Positions 1 to 13,607 are shown, numbered from the stretch's first letter. The stretch is DNA of 64,000 bases from Elephas maximus indicus (GCF_024166365.1 NC_064846.1:24449866-24513865), one strand, 5' to 3'. The notes: generated by a model from the letters alone, not told the origin. Translations and numbers: made by a program.

Positions 1-1246
1 ACCCTTGTACAACAAATACCCAAAAAACAAGTGAAATGATTACATTCATGACAAACTAGGAGCACTGAACATCAAAGGCAAAGTTACAAAACAGACTGAG
101 CAGCAGGGGGAAGGAGAGATGGCTCAGAAACGGAAAGAAGTTGCCTGACCTGAATCGCCGGGAACCCTCAGGCACTGTTCCTGGGAGCGGCTGTGGTAGG
201 CTGGTGATAGCATTCAGCCGCAGTTTCTTCAGGGAGAAACAGCCAGCCGCATAGCCTACTTACACCTCTGGAACCAGAGAAGATCAACGCTCTCAGTAAA
301 AGCTAAGTACTTGCGTATATTTTGCCACATCCCAAGCCCCTGAGCTGGCTTCAGTGGCTGTCAATTTCCCTGGGCCTGATAGGCTCTGCTAAGTGCTCTG
401 AGCCACTCTCCCAGCCTTGGAGAAGGAATAAATTCACAACTGGGGAAAAGATAATCCACCAGCTCCACTAACCTGGGGAGCTCAGGACAGAAGCAGCTCC
501 TGTCCAGGCATAAACAGTGTGTGGACTTTGAATAACTTTCCCCACTGCATGGACCTGTGTGGGCCTATTTCAGGAGAGTAGGCCCTAGTTGGCAGATTGC
601 AACAGTTTCAGCTGTGCAGTGGAGAAGTGGGTGTTTGATGTTTGACACCACTTTGCCTATTAAATAGGGTCCTCACCTACCCACATCAGGGGCCCAAAGA
701 CTGGTGGCTCCATTCGGGTCACCCAGCCACCCATGACAGGGGTCCAAGGATAACTGGTACCTTTCAGTCCTTACAACCAAAGGGATTGGGTGCCCAAGGT
801 CCTTCTGCAGAACCCACCCACCTGTGCACTGTAGGGATCAGGGACGTGCTTTCCTCACAGACACGTGGGGCATGGTTGTCAGCCCCCTGCTACAACCAGT
901 TACCAGTACCTACACCAATCACCCCTGCCCCTCTAAGACTGTAGGACAGAGACTGTACCACACACTTTATTACCAGCTACCAGGACGCCTGAGCTGAATC
1001 TATACAAGAAAAGTGAATGGATTCTTAGGCTTATATACCTGGCAACAGCTCTAGCCATCTGGTGACAGGACGTTAGACCTTCAAAGGTGAAAATAATCAA
1101 GCTAGCTCACTCAAGCAGCCTATTTGGGCTTATCAAAACAAAATAAAGTAAGAAGCTAGGATACAGTAAGCAAACAAATAATAAACTAATACAATAACAT
1201 AGATGGCTCAGAGACAACAGTAAATATCAAATCACATAAGCTGACA
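1..1246 (+). promoter_or_regulatory. L1 copy 1 5' UTR (internal promoter region)
   Basis: Sequence upstream of ORF1 in the same element; the extreme 5' end may lie outside the window. It is more GC-rich than the ORFs that follow. In L1 elements this region carries the internal polymerase II promoter. No tandem units were noticed here, unlike the antisense copies at 34.9-35.5 kb and 37.6-38.3 kb. The 100-codon open frame at 642-944 is not credible as a gene. Confidence 0.6.
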
Positions 1247-2275
1247 ATGATCACTTCAAAAAGCTCTCAAAATAGAGAATCAAGAGGGTCTTCCAGATGA
1301 AAGTCCGTTCCTGGAATTACTGAATGAAGAATATAAAAGATTAATATATGGAACTCTTCAAGACATCAGGAACGAGATTAGGAAGGAGATCAGACAAAAT
1401 AAGCCAACGAACACACAGATAAAGCAGTTGAAGAAATTAAAAAGTTTATTCAAGAACATAATGAAAAATCGAAGAGGCTGCAAGAATCCATAGAGACACC
1501 AATCAGAAATTCAGAAGATTAACAATAAAATTACAGAATTAGACAACACAGTAGAAAGTCAGAGGAGCAGAAACGAGCAAGTGGAAGGCAGAATTGGTGA
1601 GATTGAAGATAAAGCACTTGGCAGCAATGTATTAGAAGAAAAGTCAGATAAAAGAATTTTAAAAAATGAAGAAACCCTAAGAATCATGTGGGACTCTACC
1701 AAGAAAAATTACCTACGAGTGATTGGAGTACCAGAACAGGGAGGGTTAACAGAAAAAACAGAGAGAATTGTTGAAGATTTGTTGGCAGAAAACGTCCCTG
1801 ATATTGTGAAAGATGAGAAGATATCTATCCAAGATGCTCATCTAACTCCACATAAGGTAGACCTTAAAGAAAGTCATCAAGACATATTATAATCAAACTT
1901 GCCAAAACCAAAGATAAAGACAGAATTTTAAGAGCAGCGAGAGATAAACAAAAAGTCACCTACAAAGGAAAGTCAATAACAATAAGCTCAGACTACTCAG
2001 CAGAAACCATGCAGGCAAGAAGGCAATGGGATGACTTATATAAAGCATTGAAGGAAAAAAATTGCCAGCCAAGAATCATATACTCAGCAAACCTGTCTCT
2101 CAAATATGATGGTGAAATTAGGATATTTCCAGATAAACAGCAGCTTAGAGAATTCATAAAAACAAAACCAAAACTACAAGAAATACTAAAGGGAGTTCAC
2201 TGGTTAAAAATCAATAATATCAGATATCAACCCAAGACTAGAACCCTGGACAGAGCAATCAGATGTCAACCCAGA
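1247..2275 (+). pseudogene. L1 ORF1 (RNA-binding protein), broken
   Basis: Remnant of L1 ORF1p, the trimeric coiled-coil RNA-binding protein that packages L1 RNA. An ATG at 1247 is a plausible start, and 1290-1580 encodes a lysine/glutamate/glutamine-rich coiled-coil-like stretch. The open frame at 1581-1892 carries the start of the RRM region, with the L1-typical VIGVPEQG and ENVPDIVKDEK. After a stop and frameshift, 2009-2278 resumes in another frame with the C-terminal domain (ARRQWDDLYKALKEKN, KYDGEIRIFPDKQQLREFI). The order and content match ORF1, and the frame changes make it non-coding. Confidence 0.9.
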
Positions 2276-2641
2276 TAGGGAAAATATAAAAATGAATCAA
2301 GGAAAAAAATGCTCAAAACAAGGAAACAGTGATGTCATTATGTAAAAGAAGACAATATTAAAACAATAAAGAGGGACTAAGAAATTTAGATAGATCTTTC
2401 ATATGGAGAGGAAGACAAGGTGATATAAAGAAATAAAAGATAGGTTTAAACTTAGAAAAATAGGGGTAAATATTAAGGTAACCACAAAGGAGATTAACAA
2501 TCCTACTCATCAAAATCAAATACAAGAAACAAAATCAACAACAACGAATAAGAGGAAGAGACAATATATAAAGATAAGCTACTCAGCACAAAAAAATTAA
2601 GTAGGAAAAAGATTGTCAACAACATACACAAAAAAATCAAA

Positions 2642-5600
2642 ATGACAGCACTAAACTCATAAAAAAAACCCCTCATACCTATCCATAATTACGCTGAATG
2701 TAAATGGACTAAATGCACCAATAAAGAGACAGAGAGTAGCAGAATGGATAAAAAACACGATCCATCTGTATGCTGCCTACAAGAGACACAACTTAGAGAC
2801 ACAAACAAACTAAAACTCAAAGGAGGAAAAAAAATGTACCAAGCAAACAACAATCAAAAAAGAGCAGGAGTGGCAATATTAATTTCTGACAAAATAGACT
2901 TTAAAGTTAAATCCACCACAAAGGATAAGGAAGGACACTATATAATGATGAAAGGGACAATATACCAGGAGGATATAACCATATTAAATATTTATGCACC
3001 CAATGACAGGACTGCAAGATACATAAAACATTACTAACAGCATTGAAAATAGAGACAGAAAGCTCCACAATTATAGTAGGAGACTTCAACACACCACTTT
3101 TTGTGAAGGACAGAACATCCAAAAAGAAGCTCAATAAAGACATGGAAGATCTAAATGCCACCATCAACCAACTTGACCTCATAGACATATACAGAACACT
3201 CCACCCAACAGCAGCCAAGTATACTTCCTTTTCCAGTGCACATGGAACATTTTCTAGAATAGGTCACACATTAGGTCATAAAGCAAGCCTTAGCAGAATC
3301 CAAAACACTGAAATATTACAAAGTATCTTCTCTGAGCATAAGGCCATAAATGTAGAACTCAATAAAAGAAAAAGCAAGGAAAAGAAATCAAACACTTGGA
3401 AACTGAACAATACTCTGCTCAAAAATGCCTGGGTTATAGAAGACATTAAGGATGGAATAAAGAATTTCATAGAATTCAGCAAGAATGAGAACACTTTCTA
3501 TCAGAAACTTTGGGACACAGCTAAAGCAGTGCTCAGAGGTCAATTTATAGTCAATAAATGCCCACATACAAAAAGAAGAAAGGACTAAAATCATAGAATT
3601 AACACTACAACTTGAAAAAATAGAGAGCAACAAAAGAAACCCTTAGGTACCAGAAGAAAGCAAATAATAAAAACTAGAGCAGAATTAAATGAAATAGAGA
3701 ACAGAAAAATAATTGAAAGGGTTAACAACACCAAAAGCTGGTTCTTTGAAAAAATTGACAAAATTGATAAGCCATTGGCCAAACTGACAAAAGAAAAACC
3801 AGACAGGAACCAAATAACCTGAATAAGAAACGAGATGGGTGATATTACAACAGACCCAACTGAAATTAAAAGAATCATATCAGATTACTATGAAAAATTG
3901 TACTCTAACAACTTTGAAAACCTAGAAGAAATGGATGAATTTCTAGAAACACACTACCTACCTAAGTTAACACAAACAGAGGTAGAACAACTAAATAAAC
4001 CTATAACAAAAGAAGAGATCAAAAAGGTAATTGAAAAACTGCCAAGAAAAAACCCCCTGGCCCGGACGGCTTCACTGCAGAGTTCTACCTAACTTTTAGA
4101 GAAGAGTTAACAGCACTATTACTAAAGGTATTTCAGAGCATAGAAAAGGATGGAATACTCCTAAACTCATTCTATGGAGCCAGCATATCCCTGATACCGA
4201 AACCTGGTAAAAAAAGACACCACACACAAAAAAAGAAGATTACAGTGCTATATCCCTCATGAACACAGAAGCAAAAATCCTCAGCAAAATTCTAGCCAAT
4301 AGAATTCATCCACATATCAAAAAAATAGTTCACCATGGCCAAGTTGGATTCATACCAGGTAGGCAGAGATGGTTCAACATTAGAAAAGCAATTAATGTAA
4401 TCCATCATATAGATAAAACAAAAGACAAGAACCACATGATCCTTCCAATTGATGCAGAAAAGGCATTTAACAAAGTTCAACACCCACTCATGATAAAAAC
4501 TCTCAGCAAAATAGGAATAGAAGGAAAATTCCTCAACATAATAAAGGGCATTTATACAAAGCCGACAGCCAACATCATCCTGAGTGGAGAGAGTCTGAAA
4601 GCATTCCCCTTGAGATGGGGAACCAGACAAGGATGCCCTTTATCACCACTCTTATTCGACATCGTCCTGGAGGTCCTAGGCAGAGCAATTAGGCGACATA
4701 AAGAAATAAAAGGCATCCAGATTGGTAAGGAAGAAGTAAAAGTATCTGTATTTGCAGATAACATGATCTTATACACAGAAAACCCTAAAGAATCCTCAAG
4801 AAAACTACTGAAACTAATAGAAGAGTTCAGCAGATTATCGGGATGCAAGATAAACGTACAAAAATCAGTTGGATTCCTCTACACCAACAAAAAGAACACT
4901 GAAGAAGCAATCACCAAATCAATACCATTTACAATAGCCCCCAAGAAGATAAAATACTTAGGAATAAAAGTCACCAGAGATGTAAAAGATCTATACAAAG
5001 AAAACTACAAGACACTACTGCAAGAAACCAAAAGAGACTTACAGAAGTGGAAAAACATACCTTGCTCATGCATAGGAAGACCTAACATTGTAAAAACGTC
5101 TATTCGACCAAAAGTGATCTATAGATACAACGCAACCTTGATCCAAATTCCAAACGACTTTTTTTAATGAGATGGGGAAACAAATCACCAACTTCATATG
5201 GAAGTGAAAGAGGCCCTGGATAAGTAAAGCATTACTGAAAAAGAAGAATAAAGTGGGAGGCCTCATTCTACCTGATTTTAGAACCTATTTTACCACCACA
5301 GTGGTCAAAACAGTCTGGTACTTGCACAGCAACAGATACATAGATCAATGGAACAGAATTGAGAACCCAGACATAGATCCATTCACATATGAGCAGCTGA
5401 TATTTGACAAAGGCCCAGAGTCCATTAATTGGGGAAAAGACAGTCTTTTTAACAAATGGTGCTGGCATAACTGGATATCCATTTGCAAAAAAAAAAATGA
5501 AACAAGACCCATACCTTACAGCATGCACAGAAACTAACTCAAAATGGATCAAAGACCTAAATATAAAATCTAAAATGATAAAGGTCATGGAGGAAAAAAA

Positions 5601-6470
5601 TAGAGACAGTGCTAGGAGCCGTAATATATGGCATAAACAGTATACAACACATTACTAACAATGCAGAAAAGAAACTAGATAACTGGGAGCTCCTAAAAAT
5701 CAAACACCTATGCTCATCCAAAGACTTCACCAAAAGAGTAAAAGACTACCTACAGACTGGGAAAAAGTTTTTAGCTATGATATTTACGATCAACGCCTGA
5801 TCTCTAAAATCTACATGATACTGCAAAACCTCAACTACAAAAAGACAAATAACCCAATTAAAAAATGGGCATAAAGATATGAATATACACTTCACTAAAG
5901 AAGACATTCAGGTAGCTAATAGATACATGAGGAAAGGCTCATGATCATTAGCCATTATAGAAATGCAAATCCAAAGTACAACGAGATTCCATCTCACTGC
6001 ACCAAGGGTGACATTAATCCAAAAAACACAAAATAATAAATGTTGGAGAGGTTGTGGAGAGACTGAAATACTTATACACTGCTGGTGGGAATTTAAAATG
6101 GTACAACCACTTTGGAAATCGATTTGGTACTTCCTTGAAAAACTAGAAATAGAACTACTATAGGATCCATCAATTCCACTCCTTGGAATATATCCTACAG
6201 AAATAAGAGCCTTTACACGAACAGATATATGCACACCCATGCTCATTGCAGCACTGTTTAGCAAAAAGATGGAAGCAACCAAGGTGCCCATCAACATGTG
6301 CATGGATAAATAAATTATGGTACCTTCACACAGTGGAATACCATGCACTGATAAAGAACAATGATGAATCCATGAAACATTTCATAACATGGAGGAATCT
6401 GGAAGGCATTGTGCTGAGTGAAATTAGTCAGTTGCAAAAGGACAAATATTGTATGAGACCACTATTATAA
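2642..6470 (+). pseudogene. L1 ORF2 (endonuclease and reverse transcriptase), broken
   Basis: Remnant of L1 ORF2p, which nicks target DNA and primes reverse transcription there. The start at 2642 opens the apurinic-type endonuclease (TLNVNGLNAP, then CCLQETQLR near 2775). The endonuclease continues at 3043-3588 in another frame (IVGDFNTPL, SEHKAINVEL). The longest open piece, 4259-5167, is the reverse transcriptase, with [25 protein letters not shown] and the catalytic loop. That loop reads FADNMILY instead of FADDMI, so the second catalytic aspartate is Asn. The cysteine-region C-terminus ends at a TAA at 6468-6470. At least five frame changes separate the pieces. Confidence 0.93.
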
Positions 6471-8209
6471 GATCTTGAGAAATAGTTTAAACTAAGAAGA
6501 AAACATTCTTTCATGGTTACGAGAGCTGGGAGGAAGGGAAGGAGAGGGGTTTCACTAATTAGTGGATAAGAACTCTTTTAGGTGAAGGGAAAGATAACAC
6601 ACAATACAGGAGAGGTCAGCACAACTGGACTATACCAAAAGCAAAGAAGTTTCCTGAATGAACTGAATGCTTCAAAGGCCAAGGTAGCAGTGGCAAGGGT
6701 TTGAGGATCATGGTTTCAGGGGACATCTAAGTAAATTGGCATAATAAAATCTATTAAGAAAACATTCTGCATCCCACTTTGGAGAGTGGCATCTGGGGTC
6801 TTAAACGCTAGCAAGCGGCCATCTAAGATGCATCAACTGGTCTCAACCCAGACATGTCAATCTGTAAATGACGACAATGTCAAAAAAAGGGAAAAAACAG
6901 TGTAGTTATAGAACTTTCATATGGAGAGGAAGTCAAGGTGATACCAAGAAATAAAAGATTGGTTTAAACTTAGGTAGATGAAGATAAATTTCAAGGTAAT
7001 CACAAAGAAAGTTAACAAATCTACTCATCAAAATAAAAAAGAAGAAAAACATAAAGACTTAGTAAACACAAAGTCAATGACAAGGAAAGAAATGAAAAGA
7101 AAATCAACAAACAAAAAAACACAGCACAGACAAGAGGAACGGAGAAACCGTCAACATCACAAAAAAGTACAACAAAATGACACCCGTAAACTCATATCTA
7201 TCGATAATCACACTGAATGTAAATGGCCTAAATGCGCCAGTAAGCAGACAGAAAGTAGTAGAATAGGTTGAAAAACACAACCCATCAATATTCTGTCTAC
7301 AAGAGACGTGTTAGACAGAAAAACATAAACCAAAATGCAAAGCATAGAAACAATATATCAAGCAAATGATAAGCAAAATAGAACAGGAGTGACAATATTA
7401 ATCCCTGATAAAATAGGCTTTATGGCAAAATCCATCACAAAAGATAAGGAAAGACATTATACAATGATTAAAGGGACAATCCACAAAGAGGACATAACCA
7501 TAATAAATACATATGCACCCAATGACAGGGCTCCAAAATACATAAAACAAACTCTAACGGCATCGAAAAGAGAAATAAACAGTTCCACAATAACAGTAGG
7601 AGACTTCAACACATCACTTTCGGTGAAGGACAGAACATCTAGAAAGAAACTCAACAAAGATACAGAGGATCTAAATGCCACAATCAACCAAATCGACCTC
7701 ATAGACATATACAGAACACCTCACCCAATAGCAGCAAACTATACATACTTTTCCAACACACATGGAACATTTTCCAGAATAGACCATTTTTAGGCCACAA
7801 AGCAAGCCTTAACAAAATCCAAAACATTGAAATAACACTAAGCATTTTCTCTGATTACAATGCCATAAAAGTAGAAATCAATAACAGAAAAAGCAAAGAA
7901 AAAGGAAATACATGGAAACTGAATAACATCTTGCTTAAAAATCACTGGATAATAGAAGAAATCAAAGACAGAATAAAAAAAATTCCTAGGATCATATGCA
8001 AATGAAAACACAACTTACCAAACCTTTGGGACAGAGCAAAAGCAGTACACAGAGGTCAATTTATAGCAAAAAATGCACACACCAAAAAAAGAAGAAAGGG
8101 CCAAAATCAAAACATTAACCCTACAACTTGAACAAACCAAGGGCTGCAAAGAAGCCCACAGTCATCAGGAGAAAGGAAGTAATAAAGATTAGAGTAGAAA
8201 TAAATGAAA

Positions 8210-11200
8210 CTGTTGTTGTTAGGTGCCATCGAGTCGATTCTGACTCATAGCAACCCGATGTACCACAGAACGAAACACTGCCCGGTCCTGCACCATCTTT
8301 ACAATTGTTGTTATGCTTGAGGCCATTGTTGCAGCCACTGTGTCAACCCACCTCATTGAGGGTCTTCCTCTTTTTCCACTGACCCTGTACTTTACCAAGC
8401 ATGATGTCCTTCTCCAGGGACTGATCCCTCCTGACAACATGTCCAAAATATGTAAGACATATATAGTCTTGCCATCCTTGCTTCTAAGGAGCATTCTGGT
8501 TGTACTACTTCCAAGAGAGATTTGTTGGTTCTTACGGAAGTCCATGGTATATTCAATATTCTTTGCCAACACAATTCAAATGCATCAATTCTTCTTCGGT
8601 CTTCCTTATTCATTGTCCAGCTTTCACATGGATATGATGCAAATGAAAATACCGTGACTTGGGCCAGGCACACCTTAGCCTTCAAGGTGACGTCTTTGCT
8701 TTTGAACACTTTAAAGAAGTCCTTTGCAGCAGATTTGACCAATGCAATGCGTCTTTTGATTTCTTGGCTGCTGCTTCCATGGCTGTTGATTGTGGATCCA
8801 AGGAAAATGAAATCCTTGACACCTTCAGTCTTTTCTCCGTTTATCATGATGTGGCTTATTGGTCCAGTTGTGAGGATTTTTGTTTTCGTTATGTTGAGGT
8901 GTAATCCATACCCAAGGCTGTGGTCTTTGATCTTCATCAGTAAGTGCTTCAAGTCCTCTTCACTTTCAGCAAGCAAGGTTGTGTCATCTTCATAACAGAG
9001 ATTGTTAAAGATCCTTCCTCCAATCTTGATGCCCTGTTCTTCTTCATCTAGTCCAGCTTCTCATATTATTTACTCAGCATACAGATTGAATAGGTATGGT
9101 AAAAGGATACAACCCTGACGCACACCTTTCCTGATTTTAAACCACTCAGTATAGCCTCGTTCTGTCTGAACAGCTGCCTCTTGATCTACATACAGGCTCC
9201 TCATGAGCATAATTAAGTGTTCTGGAATTCCCATTCTTCTCAATATTATCCATTATTTGTTATGATTCACACAGTTGAATGCCTTAACATAGTCAATAAA
9301 ACACAGGTAAACATCCTTCTGTTATTCACTACTTTCAGCCAGGATCCATCTGACATCAGCAATGATATCCCTGGTCCCATGTCCTCTTCTGGATTCGGCT
9401 GGAATTTCTGGCAGCTTCCTGTTGATATACTGCTGCAGCCGCTTTTGAATGATCTTCAGCAAAATTTTGTTTGCGTGTGATATTAATGATATTGTTTGAC
9501 AGTTTCTGCATTGGATTGGATCATCTTTCTTGGGAATAGGCATAAATACGGATCTCTTCCAGATGGTTGACCTGGTAGCTGTTTTCCAAATTTCTTGGCA
9601 TAGAATAGTGAGCACTTCCAGTGCTGCATCTGTTTGTTGGAACATCTCAACTGATATTCCGTCAATTCCTGGAGCCTTGTTTTTTGCCAATGCCTTCAGT
9701 GTAGCTTGGACTTCTTCCTTCAGTGCCATCGGTTATTGATCATATGCCACCTCTTGAAATGGTTGAACATGGACTAATTCTTTTTGGTATAATGACTCTG
9801 TGTATTCCTTCAATCTTCCTTTGATGCTTCCTGCGTCGTTTAGTATTTTCCCCATAGAATCCTTCAATATTGCAACTCGAGACTTGAATTTTTTCTTCAG
9901 TTCTTTCAGCTTGAGAAATGCCTAGCGTGCTCTTCCCTTTTGGTTTTCTATCTCCAGCTCTTTGCACATGTCATTTTAATACTTTATTTTGTTTTCTCGA
10001 GCAGCCCTTTGAAATCTTCTGTTCAGTTCTCTTACTTCATCATTTCTTCCTTTTGCTTTAGCTGCTCGACATTTGAGAGCAAGTTTCAGAGTCTCCTCTG
10101 ACATCCATCTTGGTCTTTGCTTTCTTTCCTGTCTTTTCAATGACCTCTTGCTCTCTTCATGTATGATGTCCTTGATGTCATTCCACAACTCGTCTGGTCT
10201 TTGGTCACTAGTGTTCAACGTGTCAAATCTATTCTTGAGAAGGTCTCTAAATTCAGGTGGGATATAATCAAGGTCGTATTTTGGCTCTCATGGACTTGCT
10301 CTGATTTTCTTCAGTTTCAGCTTGAACTTGTATATGAGCAATTGATGGTCTGTTCCACAGTTGGTCCCTGGCCTTGTTCTGACTGATAATATTGAGTTTT
10401 TCCATCGTCTCTTTCCACAGATGTAGTCAATTTGATTTCTCTGTGTTCCATCTGGCAAGGTCCATGTGTATAATTGCCGTTTATGTTGGTGAAAGAAGGT
10501 ATTTGCAATGAAGAAGTTGTAGGTCTTGCGAAATTCTATCATTCAATCTCTGGCGTTGTTTCTATCACCAAGGCCATATTTTCCAACTACGTATCCCTCT
10601 TCTTTGTTTCCAACTTTTGCATTCCAATCACCAGTAATTAACAATGCATCCTGATTGCACGTTCTATCAATTTCAGACTGCAGAAGCTGATAAAAACTTC
10701 AATATCTTCATCTTTGGCCTTAGTGGTTGGTGCGTAAATTTGAATAATAGTCATATTAACTAGTCTTCCTTGTAGATGTTCCAGCATTGGACTTCAGGAT
10801 AGATCTTGAAATGTTCTTTTTGATGATGAATGCGACGCCATTCCTCTTCAAGTTTTCATTCTCGGCATAGTAGACTATATGATTGTCCGAATCAAAACAG
10901 CCAGTACCAGTCCCTTTGATCTCGCTAATGCCTAGGATATCGATGTTTATGCGTTCCATTTCACTTTCGACAATTTCCAATTTTCCCAAGTTCATACATT
11001 CCAGGTTCTGGTTATTAATGGATGTTTGCAGCTATTTCTTCTCATTTTGAGTTGTATCACATCAGCAACTGAAGGTCCCAAAATCTTTACTCCTCAGAGT
11101 CAACTCGATTCCGAGGAGGCAGCTCTTCCCCGGCCATCTTTTGAGTGCCTTCCTACCTGGGGGGCTCATCTTCCGGCACTGTATCAGACAATGTTCTGCT

Positions 11201-11405
11201 AGTATTCATAAGGTTTTCACCAGTTAATTCTTTTCAGAAGTAGACTGCCAGTTCCTTCTTCCTAGTCTGTCTTAGTCTAGAAGCTCAGCTGAAAACTGTC
11301 CTCCATGCGTCACCCTGTTGGTATGTGAACACCAGTGGCATAGCTTCCAGCATCAAAGCAACACACAACCCCTCACAGTACAACAAACTGACAGACAAGT
11401 GGCAG
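8210..11405 (-). mobile_element. RTE/BovB-clade LINE, near full length (copy A)
   Basis: A 3.2 kb RTE-type LINE inserted antisense into ORF2 of L1 copy 2. Its 3' end is on the left: the complement reads ggcacctaacaacaaca, the CAA-rich tail seen at the end of every RTE copy here. The right end carries 5' UTR-like sequence beyond the ORF. A 10-base target-site duplication, ataaatgaaa, lies at 8200-8209 and 11406-11415, and removing the insert restores continuous L1 ORF2. The order (endonuclease, linker, reverse transcriptase, short 3' UTR) and the 3.2 kb size match the clade. Confidence 0.93.
8219..11010 (-). pseudogene. RTE endonuclease/reverse transcriptase ORF, broken
   Basis: The single RTE polyprotein, read right to left in several frames. 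Endonuclease pieces are at 10756-10995 (NLGKLEIVESEMERINIDI, ILGISEIKGTG) and 10288-10542 (LPDGTQRNQIDYICG, GTDHQLLIYKFKLKLKK). The linker is at 9976-10218 (RPRWMSEETLKLAL). Reverse transcriptase pieces are at 9322-9729 (NKAPGIDGISVEMFQQ, SRRGHGTRDI) and 8392-8976 (LLAESEEDLKHLLMKIKD, ending with DRRRIDAFELCWQRIL). The catalytic loop near 8990 reads YEDDTTL rather than YADDTTL. Multiple stops and frameshifts make it inactive. Confidence 0.9.
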
Positions 11406-12663
11406 ATAAATGAAATAGAGAATAGAAAAGCAATATAAAGAATCAACAAGATGAGAAGTATGTTTTTTGAAAGGACCAACAAAATCCACAAACCACTGGC
11501 AAAACTGATGAAAGAAAAGCAGGAGAGGAAGCAAATAACCCAAATAAGAAATGGGATAGGTGGCATTACAACAGAACCAACTGAAATAAAAAGGATCATA
11601 ACAGAATACTATGAAAAACTGTACTCCAACAAACTTGAAAACCTAGAAGAAAAGGACAAATTTCTAGAGACATACTGCCTACCTAAACTAACACAAATGA
11701 GTTGGAAAACTGAACAGACCCATAACAAAAAAAGAGATTGAAGAGGTGATAAAAAACAAACAAACAAAAAAAACACACAAAGAACTCTCAAAAAAATAAA
11801 GCCCTGGCCTGGATGGCTTCACTGGAGAATTCTACCAAACATTGAGAGAAACGCCCTCATCAATACTACTCAAACTATTTAGGAGCATAGAAAAGAGAGA
11901 AGTAGTTCTGAATTCATTCTATGAAGCCAACCTAATCCTGATATGAAAGCCAGGCATAGACCCCCCCCCCAAAAGAAAAGAAAGTTACAGACCAATATCC
12001 CTCATGAATACGGACGCAAAAATTCTTAACAAAATTCTAGCTAATATAATCGAAAAGTATATAAGAAAATAATACATCACGACAAAGTGGGATTCATAGC
12101 GTTTATGTAAGAATGGGCCAACAATAGAAAATCCATTGATGTAATCCGCCACATAAATAAAACAAAAGAATCACACAATCATTTCAATCAACACTGAAAA
12201 AGCATTTGCTAAAGTCCAACATCAATTTATGATAAAAACTCATTAAAATAGGAATAAAAGGGAAATTCTTCAACATAATAAATGGCATTTATACAAAACC
12301 ATCAGCCCACATTACTCTCAGTGAAGAGAGGCTGAAAGCATTCTCCTTCAGAACAGGAACCAGACAAGAATGCCCTTTATCACTACTCTTTTTCAACATT
12401 GTCTTAGCAAGAGCAATAAGGCAAGAGGAAAAAAAAAACGCGCATCTGAATTGATACGAAAGAAATAAAACTATCTCTATTTGCAGATGATATGATCCAA
12501 TACATAGAAAACCCCATAGGTTTCACAAGAAAGCTACTGGAACTAATAGAAGGATTCAACAAATTATCAGGATACAAGAACAACCAACAAAAATTCCTCT
12601 ACACCAACAAAGAAAAGTTCAGAAAGGAAATCAGGAAAACAATACCATTTATAGTTAACCCAA

Positions 12664-12824
12664 AACCTTAACCCACTGCTGTCGAGTTGATTCTGACTCA
12701 TAGCAACCCTGTGGGACAGAGTAGAACTGCCCCACAGAGTTTCCAAGGAGTGCCTGGTAGATTTGAACTGCCGACCTTTTGGTTAGCAGCCGTAGCTCTT
12801 AACCACTCTGCCACTGAGGTTTCC
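12664..12824 (-). mobile_element. AfroSINE
   Basis: Antisense AfroSINE inside L1 copy 2. The complement starts with the tRNA-like head (A-box-like tggcagagtggttaagagc, B-box-like ggcagttcaaatc) and ends with the shared tail gtcgagttgattctgactcatagc seen in antisense. The L1 reading resumes just to the right (attataatagcccc). Target-site duplications are not clear. Confidence 0.9.
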
Positions 12825-13607
12825 AAATATATTATAATAGCCCCCTTAAAGGATAAAATATGTAGTAATAAATCTAACCAGGGATGTAAAAGACCTACAC
12901 AAAAAACCTACAAAACACTACTGCAAGAATCCAAAAGACACCTACATAAATGGAAAAACATACCATGCTCAAAGATAGAAAGACTCAGCATTGTGCAAAT
13001 GCCAATATTACCCATAGAATCTACAGATATGATGCAGTCCCTGTCCAAATTCGTACAGCATTCTTTAATAAAATGGAAAAACTAACCACCAACTTTCTAC
13101 GGAAAAGAATGAGTCTCCGGATAAGTGAAGCATTTTTTAAGAAGAAGAACAAAGTAGGAAGCCTCACACTGCATGATCTCAGAACCTACTATACAGCCAT
13201 GGTAGTCAAAATAGCCTGGTACTGGTAGAATAAGAGATACATATACTAATGGAACAGCATTAACTCAGATGTGAATCCATCCATCTATGGATGACAAAGG
13301 GCCCAGGCCCATTAAATTGTGAAAAGACTGTCTTTTTTTAACAAATGGTGTTGGGAAAGCTGGATGTCCACTTGTACAGAAATGAGACAAGTCCCATACA
13401 TCACACCATACACAAAAACTAACTCAAAATGGATCAAAAACCTAAACATGAAACCTAAGATGATAAAAATCACAGAAGAAAAAATAGGGGCAACACTAGA
13501 GGCCATAATGTATGCCATAAATCGAATATCAAACATAAGTAAAAATGCACAAACAGCAGAAGATAAACTAGATAAATGGGACCTCCTAAAAGTTAAGCAC
13601 TTATTCT

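Larger units (their letters stand above)
1..6842 (+). mobile_element. L1 LINE, copy 1, nearly complete, cut in its 3' UTR
   Basis: A plus-strand L1 retrotransposon. In order it shows a 5' UTR running in from the left edge, a broken ORF1 (about 1247-2275), a roughly 360-base inter-ORF spacer, a broken ORF2 (2642-6470) and the first 370 bases of a 3' UTR. That UTR stops near 6842, where copy 2 begins in the middle of the L1 inter-ORF spacer. The last several hundred bases of 3' UTR found in copy 2 (up to 15655) are absent here, so this copy has no poly-A end of its own. It cannot encode working proteins because both ORFs carry frameshifts and stops. Confidence 0.93.

Noticed and set aside
642..944. 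100-codon open frame in the L1 copy 1 5' UTR
   Set aside because: It lies inside the L1 5' UTR, with no match to L1 proteins or any domain I recognise.
8313..8995. Plus-strand open frames of 114 and 157 codons
   Set aside because: They are opposite-strand readings of the RTE reverse transcriptase, which is the real coding direction.
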